Below are positions 43,758 through 52,667 of a stretch of DNA of 64,000 bases, one piece after another. Numbering within the stretch: position 1 is the first letter of the stretch; each line of letters opens with the position of its first letter. The stretch is from Rhizorhabdus wittichii RW1 (GTDB taxonomy: Bacteria > Pseudomonadota > Alphaproteobacteria > Sphingomonadales > Sphingomonadaceae), in contig CP000699.1 of NCBI GenBank assembly GCA_000016765.1, positions 2,815,001 through 2,879,000 of the forward strand, read 5' to 3'. The notes under the pieces are model-generated. The model saw only the letters and a program-made list of their open reading frames with translations, searched no databases and had not been told where the DNA came from. Both the position numbers and the translations under genes were made by a program.

Positions 43758-46047
43758 GGGTCTTTCTAGCGCCCAGATTCGCGGAAAGCATCGGGGAAAG
43801 CGAGGCCATGGCGAGATTGGCGAGTTGCAGCGCCAGGATCGATTCGGCACCCTGGTTGCGATTGATCCCGTGCGGCATCAGCCCGTCGAAGCAGCCGCCG
43901 TCGCCCGCCTGCGCGAGCGACAGGCCGAGGTCGTTGTCGCCGGTGAACCAGCCATGGGCGTTGCGCGCGCACTCCGCCCATTGCCCGTCCCCGGTCGCCG
44001 CGAGCGCCGCGAGGCAGGCATCGATCGTCGCCTGCGCCTCCAGCGGCTGCTGGTCATAGGGCAAAGGCGACGCATAGGGCCGGTGGAAGCTGTCGGTGCC
44101 GACCGGACGGAAGCCGCCGCCGGGCCCGCGCTGGACGCCGCAGATCCAGGCCAGCGTCTCCAGCCCCGCGTCGATCGCCGCCTGGTCGCCGAGCGCCGCC
44201 CCCGCGCGCAGCAGCGCCTCGGGCAGGCGGGCATTGTCATAGGCGAGCACCGCCTCGAACCAGGTCCAGCCGGGCTGCCGCGCCGTGGCCAACAGGGCCA
44301 TCAGCCCATCGACCACGTCGCGCAGGACGGCGCGCGACGGCGCGTGGCCGGGATCGGCGGCGAGCCGCTCCGCCGCGCCGAGCGCCGCGAAGGCGCGGGC
44401 GCGCGGCGACACGAGCTCCCCGGCAAGCGGCAGCGCCTCGTCGAACAGCGCCGCCGCCCAGCCGCGCAGGCCGGGATCGGCGCCACGGGCGGCGGCGGAG
44501 CCGAGCGCCCAAAGCGTGCGGCCGTTGCTGTCCTCCGACCCCACCTCCTCGCACCAGCGGCGGTCATAGCCCATGAAGTTGCGGAAGCGGCCGCGCTCGG
44601 GGTTCCAGCCATGGTGGACGAAGGCGGCATAGGTCGCGGCGAGCCGGTCGATCAGCGCGCGGTCGCCGGCCTCGATCCGGCACATCAGGATCAGCGCGCG
44701 GGCATTGTCGTCGATGCAATAGCCATGGTTGCGATCGGGAATGCCATGGATGCCGTGCTGGAGCAGGCCGGTCCCGTCGGTCATCCGCAGCAGCGCGGCG
44801 AGGTGGAGCGGCGGGCGCGCCGGCCTGACCGCGAGCGGGCCGGCGCGCGGTCGTTCCTCGACGGCCGCGGCGATCAGGCCCATCGCGCGCTCGACCGCCC
44901 TGGGCCAGAGCAGCTCGCGGCCCAGCGCATAGGCGCGCCGCGCCAGCGCGTCGCGCGCCTCGTCGTCGCGCAGCAGGCCGTTGACCGCCGCGGCGAGCGC
45001 CCCCGCGTCGCGCGGCGGGACCAGCACGCCATGCCCGTCGGCGAGGATCTCGGCGGCGTGGAGATAGGGGGTCGAGACCACCGGCTTGCCCAGCCCGATC
45101 GCATAGGACAGCGTCCCCGAGGTGATCTGCGCCATGTTGAGATAGGGCGTGACATAGACGTCGCAGGCCTCGAGCCGGTCGAGCAGCGCCTGCTGTTCGA
45201 GGAAGGCGTCGACGAAGCGGACATGGCCGGCGACGCCGAGCGCCTCCGCCCGCGCCGTCAGCGCCTCGCGCAGCGCCTCGCCCTGCTCGCGGACGAGATT
45301 GGGGTGGGTCGCGCCGATCACGAGATAGCAGCAGTCGGGATGGGCAGCGACGATCGCCGGCATCGCCTCGATCATCACGTCGATGCCCTTGTCGGGCGCG
45401 AGCAGGCCGAAGGTCATCACGATCCTGCGCCCGGCGAGGCCGAGCCGGGCCTTCGCCGCCTCGGGATCGGCATGGGCGCGGTCGGGCACGCCATGCGGGA
45501 TGACGGCGATCCGGTCGGCCGCGACGCCATAGACCTCCTGCAGGATGCGGCGGCCGCGCTCGGCCATCACGATCAGGTGGGAAGCGCGCCGCAGCAGCGC
45601 CTCGAACGGCGTACGCTCGGCCGGGGAGGGATGTTCGAGGACGGTGTGCAGCGTCGCGACGATCGGCAGGGTCGACCGCTCGACGAGGTCGAGGACATGG
45701 CGCCCGCCCTCGCCGCCGAAGATGCCGAATTCGTGCTGGAGCCAGATCGCCTGCGCGCCGCTCGCCTCGATCAGCCCGGCCGCGAGCCGATAGGCGGCGG
45801 GATCGTCGGCGGCGATGGTGCGAACAGGGGCGGGATAGGCGACCCCCGACCCGTCATCCATCGCATAATGGTCGACCAGCAGCGCGGGAAAGCGCGCGCG
45901 CAGCGCGTCGATGACGTGCGAGGTGAAGGTGGCGAGCCCGCAGCGGCGCGGCAGGGCGTTGCCGACGACGGCGATATGGCGAATCCGGGGCGCGGGCGGC
46001 CGATCCCCCGCGGGGGCCTCGAAGATGGAACGAATCGGGTCCTGCAT
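43744..46047 (-). CDS. GT4-family glycosyltransferase fused to helical barrel domain
   Basis: A 767-residue fusion. Residues 20-400 form a GT-B glycosyltransferase 4 domain (HIAVVGNALPRRCGLATFT, FGLLAPDKGIDVMIEAMP, TPYLNMAQITSGTLSYAIG, KPVVSTPYLHAAEIL). Residues 430-750 are rich in Ala/Trp/His/Glu and look like an alpha/alpha barrel (YCIDDNARALILMCRIE, GSEDSNGRTLWALG). It overlaps the GH130 gene. The substrates are unknown. The pairing suggests synthesis and trimming of one glycan. Confidence 0.82.
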   Translation of the reverse strand: MQDPIRSIFEAPAGDRPPAPRIRHIAVVGNALPRRCGLATFTSHVIDALRARFPALLVDHYAMDDGSGVAYPAPVRTIAADDPAAYRLAAGLIEASGAQAIWLQHEFGIFGGEGGRHVLDLVERSTLPIVATLHTVLEHPSPAERTPFEALLRRASHLIVMAERGRRILQEVYGVAADRIAVIPHGVPDRAHADPEAAKARLGLAGRRIVMTFGLLAPDKGIDVMIEAMPAIVAAHPDCCYLVIGATHPNLVREQGEALREALTARAEALGVAGHVRFVDAFLEQQALLDRLEACDVYVTPYLNMAQITSGTLSYAIGLGKPVVSTPYLHAAEILADGHGVLVPPRDAGALAAAVNGLLRDDEARDALARRAYALGRELLWPRAVERAMGLIAAAVEERPRAGPLAVRPARPPLHLAALLRMTDGTGLLQHGIHGIPDRNHGYCIDDNARALILMCRIEAGDRALIDRLAATYAAFVHHGWNPERGRFRNFMGYDRRWCEEVGSEDSNGRTLWALGSAAARGADPGLRGWAAALFDEALPLAGELVSPRARAFAALGAAERLAADPGHAPSRAVLRDVVDGLMALLATARQPGWTWFEAVLAYDNARLPEALLRAGAALGDQAAIDAGLETLAWICGVQRGPGGGFRPVGTDSFHRPYASPLPYDQQPLEAQATIDACLAALAATGDGQWAECARNAHGWFTGDNDLGLSLAQAGDGGCFDGLMPHGINRNQGAESILALQLANLAMASLSPMLSANLGARKTRDAA

Positions 46048-46165
46048 GCCGCGCGGCGCTCCCTTGTCCAGCGACGCCCCCGCCGCGGGTCAAGAACGAT
46101 GCTGCACCGCAATAGTTGCACCGATTTCGGCGACGCCCCGGAAAAAGCCGAGTCGGGACAAGCTT

Positions 46166-47821
46166 TTATCGCCGCGCCGCCGCGCTCCGATCGCGGATCG
46201 CCTTGAACTCCGACCCCGGCTTCCATTGCGGCCAGGCCGGCCCGTTCGCCAGCTCCTCGGCGATGGTGCCGAGCAGGTCGATGTCTTCCACCGCCCCGGC
46301 GAGATTCCAGTCGGCGCTCCAGGCGTCGCAGGCCTGATGATAGCATTGGCCGGTATAGGCATCGATCCACGCCTGCCCCGCCTTCACGCCGCCGTCCTTC
46401 AGGTCGGAGGCCCCGGCGATCCCCATCAGCAGCAGCACCGGCACCCCGCGCTTGGCGAGCGAGAAATGGTCGGCGCGGTAGAAGAGGCCACGCTCCGGCA
46501 GGCTTTCGGGCGTCACCGTGCGCCCCTGCGTCGCCGCGACCCGCGCCAGATCGTCCTCGAGCGTGCCCTGTCCCTTGCCGACCAGCACGACGTCCTTCGC
46601 CGGGCCCGCCGTCTGGAGGATGTCGATGGCGAGGTTGGCGACGGTCGTCTCGACCGGATAGACCGGGTTGGCCGCATAATATTCGGAGCCGAGCAGGCCG
46701 CGCTCCTCGGCGGTCCAGGCGGCGAAGACGACGCTGCGGTCGGGCGCGGGGCCCGCCTTCATCGCGCGGGCGATCTCGAACAGGCCGGCGAGGCCGAGCG
46801 CGTCGTCATTGGCGCCGGCGCGGTAGATGCGGCCCTGCGCGTCGGGCTTGCCCGCGCCATAGGCGTCCCAGTGCGCGCCGAGCATCACCACCTCGTCGGG
46901 CCGCTTCGCGCCGGGCAGCCGCGCCAGCACGTTGCGGCTCGCCACCGTCTCGTGCGCGACGGGGACGTCGGCGGCGAAGGTCACGCCCTTCAATTCGACC
47001 GGCCGGAATTTCGGCGACCGCGCCGCCACCGACAGCTTCGCCAGGTCGAGCCCGGCCGAGGCGAACAGCCGGGCGGCGGCCTCGCCCGACAGCCAGCCCT
47101 GCAGGGCGACGCTGGTCAGCTCCTCCGGCTTGCGGACGATGTCGTAATTCTCGCCGCCGCCGCTGATCACCACGTTCCAGCCATAGCCCGCGCCCGCCGT
47201 CTCGTGGACGATCAGCGCGCCGACCGCGCCCTGCCGCGCGGCCTCCTCGAACTTGTAGGTCCAGCGGCCATAATAGGTCATCGTCCGGCCGCCGAACCGG
47301 CCCGCCGCGGGCTCGCCCGGCTGGGCGGCGAAATCGGGATCGTTGACCAGGAAGATGACGACCTTGCCCTTGAGGTCGGCGCCCTTGAAATCGTCCCAGC
47401 CGCGCTCCGGCGCCTTGACGCCATGGCCGACGAACACGACCGGCGCGTTCGCGATCCGCGCGGCGTCGTCGGGCCGGACGGTCGAGACATAGACGTCCTT
47501 CGCCGGCACCAGCGGCATCGCGCCCTTCGGCCCCTGGAAACCCAGCGTCTTCGGCGTGCCGAGCCGGGTGTGGAGCAGCGGCACTTTCTGCACCCACTGC
47601 CCGCCGGGCCCGCCCGGCTCCAGCCCCAGCGCCTCGAAGCGCGCGACGAGATAGCCGATCGTCCGCTCCTCCCCCGCCGTACCGGGCGCGCGGCCCTCGA
47701 ACAGGTCGGAGGCGAGGGTCTTCACCGTCTCGGTCAGGCGGGCGGGATCGGCCGCGACCCTGGCGGCGGCGGGCTGGACGGTGAGCGCGGCGAGCGCGGC
47801 GGCGATGGGGAGAATCTTCAT
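46166..47821 (-). CDS. Exported M28-family zinc peptidase
   Basis: A 551-residue protein. Signal peptide (MKILPIAAALAALTV, ending PAAA). A PA domain insert around 130-270 and an M28 catalytic domain: LGAHWDAYG, AGANDDALGLAGLFE, AAWTAEERGLLGSEYY, ending with TGQCYHQACD. It is likely a secreted or periplasmic aminopeptidase. It sits beside the T2SS block and is a candidate substrate of it. The start at 47821 gives the signal peptide. Confidence 0.88.
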   Translation of the reverse strand: MKILPIAAALAALTVQPAAARVAADPARLTETVKTLASDLFEGRAPGTAGEERTIGYLVARFEALGLEPGGPGGQWVQKVPLLHTRLGTPKTLGFQGPKGAMPLVPAKDVYVSTVRPDDAARIANAPVVFVGHGVKAPERGWDDFKGADLKGKVVIFLVNDPDFAAQPGEPAAGRFGGRTMTYYGRWTYKFEEAARQGAVGALIVHETAGAGYGWNVVISGGGENYDIVRKPEELTSVALQGWLSGEAAARLFASAGLDLAKLSVAARSPKFRPVELKGVTFAADVPVAHETVASRNVLARLPGAKRPDEVVMLGAHWDAYGAGKPDAQGRIYRAGANDDALGLAGLFEIARAMKAGPAPDRSVVFAAWTAEERGLLGSEYYAANPVYPVETTVANLAIDILQTAGPAKDVVLVGKGQGTLEDDLARVAATQGRTVTPESLPERGLFYRADHFSLAKRGVPVLLLMGIAGASDLKDGGVKAGQAWIDAYTGQCYHQACDAWSADWNLAGAVEDIDLLGTIAEELANGPAWPQWKPGSEFKAIRDRSAAARR

Positions 47822-47883
47822 GGATGGACTCTTACGAGACCCATCCTCCACCGTCATCAACTCAGAAGTTGTTGATGGGTGGA

Positions 47884-48888
47884 TCAGGGGAGGGGCGGCG
47901 CCTGCAACGGCGCGGAGGCGCCGGTCCAGCGGCCGACCACCGCCGCGGTCTTGCCGCCCTGGCCGTCGTCCTTGCGGGCGATCAGGCTGGTGACCTGCTG
48001 GCTGGTGTCGCCGATCCGCACCCGGGTGCGTACCCAGAAGAGGTTGGAGGTGAGCCCCGTCCCCTGCGGCATCGACACGTCGAGCGAGGCGAGGTCGGCG
48101 GCGGTCAGATAGCCTTGCCGGTCGCGCAGGGCGACGATCCGCCGCGCCGCCATCGGGTCGCCGGTCACTATGCCGATCAGGTCCTCGCTCGCGGCGTTGA
48201 GGTTGATCTTGCCCTCATAGGGGAGCGCGGTCAGCAGCCCCGAAAGCCGCGCCACCTGGCCCGGCGCGAGGCCGAGCGCGCCGAGCGGGCGGATGTCGGT
48301 CAGCGGCCCGGCGGCGCGGATCGCGGCGACCGCCCGGGCCGACTGTTCGGGCGTCATCCCGACCGCGCCGGCGATCCGCCCGAGCGTCGCCGCCGCGATC
48401 GGATCGGGCTGCATCAGCGCGTTGACGTTGAACCGCCCCTGCGCGTCGGCGATGGCGAGGTCGAAGCTGCCGCCCTCGATCGGCGCGCCCGATTCGGCGA
48501 GCGCGCCCCAGGGCTCGGCGCGACTGTCGGTGTCGGGCGCGACCAGCGCGTCGCGGCGGAGCGCCACCACCGCCGACACCTCGCCGCCGCGCGCGATCGC
48601 CTGCGCCCGCGCCGCCTCGCGCATCCTGAGGCCGCGTTCGAGGCCGCTGTCCTCGGCCGAGATCATCAGCAGCAACAGGCCGCTCGCGATCGCGACGAAC
48701 AGCAGCACGTTGACGAGGATCATCCCCTCCTCGCCCACGCGCGGCGCGCTTCCTTTCCCCCTCCCGCTTGCGGGAGGGGTCAGGGGTGGGCGCGCGGCCC
48801 GAAAGGGACGCGCTTCCGACCAGGCGGCGGCAGACCCACCCCCGGCCCCTCCCGCAAGCGGGAGGGGAGATATGGTTCCCGTCTCCAT
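47884..48888 (-). CDS. gspK: Type II secretion minor pseudopilin GspK
   Basis: A 334-residue protein if it starts at ATG 48888, whose first base is the last base of the gspJ stop codon (TGATG). The prepilin site is GEEG^MILVNVLLFVAIASG with the typical start of GspK. The mature alpha domain follows (INLNAASEDLIGIVTGDPMA). The leader before the cleavage site is 55 residues because a palindromic repeat (48757-48868) lies in it, in frame. A GTG at about 48736 would give a normal short leader, so the true start is uncertain. GspK sits at the pseudopilus tip. Confidence 0.88.
   Translation of the reverse strand: METGTISPLPLAGGAGGGSAAAWSEARPFRAARPPLTPPASGRGKGSAPRVGEEGMILVNVLLFVAIASGLLLLMISAEDSGLERGLRMREAARAQAIARGGEVSAVVALRRDALVAPDTDSRAEPWGALAESGAPIEGGSFDLAIADAQGRFNVNALMQPDPIAAATLGRIAGAVGMTPEQSARAVAAIRAAGPLTDIRPLGALGLAPGQVARLSGLLTALPYEGKINLNAASEDLIGIVTGDPMAARRIVALRDRQGYLTAADLASLDVSMPQGTGLTSNLFWVRTRVRIGDTSQQVTSLIARKDDGQGGKTAAVVGRWTGASAPLQAPPLP
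48757..48868. repeat. Dispersed repeat inside the gspK leader
   Basis: A 112-bp element. Outer hairpins CCCCTCCCGCTTGCGGGAGG and CCCCTCCCGCAAGCGGGAGG, with GGGGTGGGCG / CCCACCCC inside. Same family as 19457-19609. It lies between the gspK ATG and the cleavage-site codons, in frame. Confidence 0.8.
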
Positions 48889-49535
48889 CACGGATGGACC
48901 GGCAGCGGCACGACCCGCCGCAGCGATCCGCCGACCGTGCCGCCCGGCGCCAGCGCGATGTCGGCGGCGACGGCGGCGGGCCATTGGTTGGCCAGCTCGG
49001 GCGCGGGCGGCCAGCGGTCGACCCAGCCCTCGCCCGGCCGGTAATAGCTCCAGCGCACCGCCGCGACGCCCTGGAGCATGCGCTGCGCCCCCTGCGGCAG
49101 GCCGCGCCCGCGCACCCCGCGCAGCAGCGTGCCGGCGCCGAGCTGATAGTCGATCCGCACCGGCAGCCCACCCGCCGCCGCCAGCGGGCGGCTGAAGCGC
49201 ACGGTCGCGGCGTCGCCCTGGAGCGGGCCGGGGCTGATCTGGGTCAGGTCGTTGTCGATCACGTACATCGCCCGCTGCACCTCGGCGAGGCGGTCGAGCC
49301 GGCCCTCGGTGCGGTCGCGGATACCCATCAGGCTGTCGACCAGCGCCAGTCCCGCGAGCGCGATCAACCCGAACAGCGCGAGCGAGATCATCAGCTCGAT
49401 CAGGGTGAAGCCGGCTTCACGTCCCTCTTCGTCATTCCCGCGAAAGCGGGAATCCACGGTCACGGGACACCCGATCTCCTGCGGGCCGCCCTCCATGGAT
49501 TCCCGCTTTCGCGGGAATGACGGGAAAGGGGTCAC
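48888..49535 (-). CDS. gspJ: Type II secretion minor pseudopilin GspJ
   Basis: A 215-residue protein. The prepilin signal is REAG^FTLIELMISLALFGLIA, with Glu at +5. The start is GTG 49535, overlapping the upstream gene's stop (GTGA). Between start and cleavage site lies a 93-bp repeat in frame, giving a 41-residue leader with the tell-tale SFPRKRES...DSRFRGND reading. Internal GTG codons closer to the site are alternatives. It should form the pseudopilus tip with GspI and GspK. Confidence 0.88.
   Translation of the reverse strand: MTPFPSFPRKRESMEGGPQEIGCPVTVDSRFRGNDEEGREAGFTLIELMISLALFGLIALAGLALVDSLMGIRDRTEGRLDRLAEVQRAMYVIDNDLTQISPGPLQGDAATVRFSRPLAAAGGLPVRIDYQLGAGTLLRGVRGRGLPQGAQRMLQGVAAVRWSYYRPGEGWVDRWPPAPELANQWPAAVAADIALAPGGTVGGSLRRVVPLPVHP
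49430..49522. repeat. 93-bp palindromic repeat inside the gspJ leader, copy 1
   Basis: Ends CGTCATTCCCGCGAAAGCGG and CCGCTTTCGCGGGAATGACG, with inner ATCCACGG / CCATGGAT arms. The reverse complement of 60117-60209 has the same length and is about 90% identical by eye. Confidence 0.85.
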
Positions 49536-50596
49536 AGCGATCCGCTCTTGTCCGCCACCCCATAGCCGTCGGGACCCGCCACCAGCACCGCGAGCGCGCG
49601 GGCGGCGCTGCCGTCGGCAGCGAAGCGGATCGGGCCGGTGACGATGTTGAACTGCGGCACCGCCAGCAGCGCCGACCGGTCGACCACGCCATTGGCGCGC
49701 AGCGCCTCGACGATCGTCATCGCGTCATAGGCGAGCGCCGCGATCAGCCCCGGCCCGGTCGCCCCGGCCTTCTGATAGCGACCGGAGAAGTCCGCGAGCG
49801 CATTGGGATCGGGCGCCGACAGCCACGCCCCCGCCACGTCCTGTGGCGGCAGGTCCATCGCCTGCTGGGTGCCGAGCAGCTGGATGCCGCTGCCCGCCAG
49901 TGCGCGGGCGGCCTGGCGCAGCGCGTCGCCGCCCTCGGTGACGAGCAGGGCGTCGGGCAGCTCGCCCTGCCGGCGCAGCACGGCGGGCAGGTCGACCGCC
50001 GCCGTGTCGGTCGGCAGCATCGCCACGTCGAGCCCGGCGGCGCCGCGCAGCCGTTCGGCCGCCGCATTGCCCTGCGCCGCCCAGCGCGACGTCCCGCCGA
50101 ACACCGCGACCCGGCGCACCCCGCGCCCGCGCGCATAGCGCAGGATCGCGGTCACGCTCTGCCCGGCGGTGATGCCGAGCAGGAAGGCGCCGCTGCCGAT
50201 CAAATCCTCGTCGTTGCTGAAGCTCAACACCGGCACCTGGCCCGCAGCTCCGGCCGCCGCCCGGCTCTCCTCTGCGAACAGCGGGCCGACCAGCGCGCGG
50301 GCGTCGCGCTTGAGCGCCTGCCGCACCGCCTCGACCGCGCCGGCGGCGGTCCCGCCGGTGTCGAGCACCATCGTCTCGTCGGCCTTTCCGCCCGGCGATT
50401 GGGCGAGCGCGGCCGCGCGCTGCATGCTAAGCCCGACCGTGGCCGACGGCCCCGACAGCGGCAGCAGCAGCGCGACGCGCGGCCGCTTCCCCGAGCGGGC
50501 CGGCGCGGCGACGAGCGGAGACAGCAAGGACGATGCCGACCCCAGAAGCAGTGCCGGCGGCACCAGCCGCAGCAATCGACGCCTATCCCGATTCAT
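49532..50596 (-). CDS. Periplasmic binding-protein fold, LpoA-like
   Basis: A 354-residue exported protein (signal peptide about 7-33). The sequence VALLLPLSGPSATVGLSMQR, ALVGPLFAEES, VPVLSFSNDED and LIAALAYDAMTIVEALR are like type I periplasmic binding proteins of the penicillin-binding-protein activator (LpoA) or Leu/Ile/Val-binding group. It is encoded just before gspJ and coupled to it, so a role linking secretion to peptidoglycan is possible but unproven. Its 5' end overlaps gspN by 64 bp. Confidence 0.75.
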   Translation of the reverse strand: MNRDRRRLLRLVPPALLLGSASSLLSPLVAAPARSGKRPRVALLLPLSGPSATVGLSMQRAAALAQSPGGKADETMVLDTGGTAAGAVEAVRQALKRDARALVGPLFAEESRAAAGAAGQVPVLSFSNDEDLIGSGAFLLGITAGQSVTAILRYARGRGVRRVAVFGGTSRWAAQGNAAAERLRGAAGLDVAMLPTDTAAVDLPAVLRRQGELPDALLVTEGGDALRQAARALAGSGIQLLGTQQAMDLPPQDVAGAWLSAPDPNALADFSGRYQKAGATGPGLIAALAYDAMTIVEALRANGVVDRSALLAVPQFNIVTGPIRFAADGSAARALAVLVAGPDGYGVADKSGSL

Positions 50597-51288
50597 ATGA
50601 CGCTCCCGTCCGTCGCCGCCTCGACCGCCGCGCGCTCGCCATCGGCGGCATCGGCCTGGGCGTCTATCTGTCGACCCTGCTGGCGACGATCCCGGCGCGG
50701 ATCGTCGCGCCGCTGCCGGGCGCGACCGGCACGATATGGCATGGCACCGCCCCGGTCGATGGCGGCAGTCGCGCCGAATGGCGCTGGTCGCCGCTCGCCA
50801 GCCTGACCGGCATCGGCTTCGCCGCCGACGTCACCGTGAGCGGACCGCAGACCGCGCTCACCGCCCGCGCGCTGCTGCGCCCCGGCTACATGCTGATCGA
50901 GGATGCGAAGGGCCGCGCCGGCTTCGGCCTGATCGCCGCGATCGCACGGCCGGGCTTCGCCTGCGACCTGTCGATGCAGGTCGATCTCGCGCGCGTCGCG
51001 ATCGGCGGCGGCAAGCAGGGCGCCGACGGCCGGATAGCGAGCGAGCCGGGCAACTGCGGCCCGTTCGGCGGCGCGCCGGTCGCGGTGCCGGCGATGGCGT
51101 TCGACGTCCGGCAGACGCCCGGCATGGCGGTGATCAACCTCGCGCCGGCCGGCGAGCGGCGGCGTCCGTTCATCGTCGGCGGGCTGACCGAGGAGGGCAA
51201 GCTGCGCCTGATCGTCACCGCCGAGGGCGCGGCGGCGATGCCTTTCCTGTCGCCCCCCGGCGGCATGAAGATCGAGACCGAGCTTTAA
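50533..51288 (+). CDS. gspN: Type II secretion protein N (GspN)
   Basis: A 251-residue protein with one N-terminal transmembrane helix (about 34-56, ALAIGGIGLGVYLSTLLATI) and a periplasmic domain with the GspN-type ATGTIWHGTAPVDGG and AEWRWSPLASL. It lies on the opposite strand to its neighbours. The only good in-frame start found is ATG 50533, which runs 64 bp into the start of the LpoA-like gene. One of these two starts may be wrong. Confidence 0.8.
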   Translation: MPTPEAVPAAPAAAIDAYPDSYDAPVRRRLDRRALAIGGIGLGVYLSTLLATIPARIVAPLPGATGTIWHGTAPVDGGSRAEWRWSPLASLTGIGFAADVTVSGPQTALTARALLRPGYMLIEDAKGRAGFGLIAAIARPGFACDLSMQVDLARVAIGGGKQGADGRIASEPGNCGPFGGAPVAVPAMAFDVRQTPGMAVINLAPAGERRRPFIVGGLTEEGKLRLIVTAEGAAAMPFLSPPGGMKIETEL

Positions 51289-51296
51289 GGCCCAGA

Positions 51297-51427
51297 TCCT
51301 CCCCATCGCAGATGGGGAGGGGGACCATCCGGAGGATGGTGGAGGGGTCGGCGCGCAGCGCCCGCTTCGCCGGCGCCCCCTCCACCGCCTTCGGCGGTCC
51401 CCCTCCCCCCGCTGCGCGCGGGGAGGA
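51297..51427. repeat. Dispersed GC-rich repeat between gspN and gspF
   Basis: A 131-bp element built of CCTCCCCATC-GATGGGGAGG, GGTGGAGGGG / CCCCCTCCACC and GGTCCCCCTCCC arms, the common 'CCTCCCC...GGGGAGG' repeat. It separates two convergent genes and could also terminate both. Confidence 0.7.
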
Positions 51428-51446
51428 ATTAGGAGGAGGCTCCTCA

Positions 51447-52667
51447 TCACATCCCCACGATATTGTTGAGGTTGATGATCGGCAGCAGGATCGCCAGCAC
51501 CATCAGCAGCACCAGCCCGCCCATCATCAGCAGCACCAGCGGCTCGACCAGCGAGACGAGCAGCGCCGCCATCGCCTCCATCTCGCGCTCCAGCTCGGCG
51601 GCGGCGCGGGCGAGGGCGGGGCCGAGCTGGCCGCCATTCTCGCCGCTGGCGACGATCGCGACCAGCATCGGCGGGAAGATGCCCGATTCGCCCATCGCCG
51701 CCTGCAGGCTCGCCCCCTCGCGCACCCGCGTCGCGACGCCGATCGCCGCCTCGCGGACATAGCGGTTGGGGGTGACGGCGGCGGCGGCGTTGAGGGCGTC
51801 GACCAGCGGCACCGCGCTCTGGACGAGGGTGGCGAGGCTCGCCGCGAAGCGCGCGGCGTTGTACTGGCGACTGAACCGCGCGACCGGCCAGGTCGTGGCG
51901 ATCCGCCGGTCGAAGCGCAACCGGTTGGCCGGCACGCGCAGCCAGCGCCCGCCGATCAGGATCGCGCCGAGCAGCGCGATCGCCATCGCCAGCCCATATT
52001 TCTGCAAGCCGCCCGAGATCGCGATCAGCGCGCGGGTGAGGAAGGGCAGCTCCGCCCCGCGCGAGATGAAGACGCGGACGATGTCGGGCACGACATAGAC
52101 CATCAGCAGCGCCATCATCCCGAACGAGACGACCGCGAGCAGCGCCGGATAGAGCAGGGCGAGCTGGATCTTCTGCTGGTTGCGCTGCCGGTTCTCGACG
52201 AAGTCGGCGAGATGGGCGAGCACCTGCGCCAGCCGCCCCGCCTGCTCGCCCGCCGCGACCGAGGCGGTGTAGAATTCCGGAAAGGTCGCCGGGTGCAGGC
52301 GCAGCGCGGCGGCGAAGCTGTAGCCGTCGAGGATCGCGCCGCGCACGTCGAGCAGCAGCGAGCGGAGCGCCGCGCCCTCGGCCTGCTCGGCGACGAGCTT
52401 GAGCGCCTGCTCGATATTGACCTCGCTCGTCACCAGCGTCGCGATCTGGCGGGTGACGGTGGCGAGCGCGCGGGCGCCGACCCTGCGGCGGAACAGCCGC
52501 GCGCCGATGCCGGGCGCCGCGCCGCCCGCCGTCGCCGCCTCGACCGCGGTCGGCAGCAGCTCGCGGTCGCGAAGCAGCTGGCGCGCGGCGGCGGGGCTCG
52601 ACGCCTCGATCACCCCCTGCTTCGCGGCGCCCCGTATGTCGACCGCGCGATAGGCGAAGGCCGGCAT
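51447..52667 (-). CDS. gspF: Type II secretion inner-membrane platform protein GspF
   Basis: A 406-residue protein with the paired T2SF domains. Starts AFAYRAVDIRGAAKQGVIEA, has the Gly/Glu motif around FPEFYTASVAAGEQAGRLAQ and its second copy IFPPMLVAIVASGENGGQLG, and three membrane helices. It overlaps gspE by one base. It anchors the ATPase to the platform. Confidence 0.96.
   Translation of the reverse strand: MPAFAYRAVDIRGAAKQGVIEASSPAAARQLLRDRELLPTAVEAATAGGAAPGIGARLFRRRVGARALATVTRQIATLVTSEVNIEQALKLVAEQAEGAALRSLLLDVRGAILDGYSFAAALRLHPATFPEFYTASVAAGEQAGRLAQVLAHLADFVENRQRNQQKIQLALLYPALLAVVSFGMMALLMVYVVPDIVRVFISRGAELPFLTRALIAISGGLQKYGLAMAIALLGAILIGGRWLRVPANRLRFDRRIATTWPVARFSRQYNAARFAASLATLVQSAVPLVDALNAAAAVTPNRYVREAAIGVATRVREGASLQAAMGESGIFPPMLVAIVASGENGGQLGPALARAAAELEREMEAMAALLVSLVEPLVLLMMGGLVLLMVLAILLPIINLNNIVGM

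Noticed and set aside
43690-46206. An 838-residue plus-strand open frame
   Set aside because: Antisense to the glycosyltransferase gene; composition of Arg/Gln/Gly/Asp runs and no motif.
49430-49522. Peptide reading FPRKRES...DSRFRGND as part of a conserved protein
   Set aside because: This is the well-known translation of a dispersed palindromic repeat; the conserved part of GspJ starts at the prepilin site.
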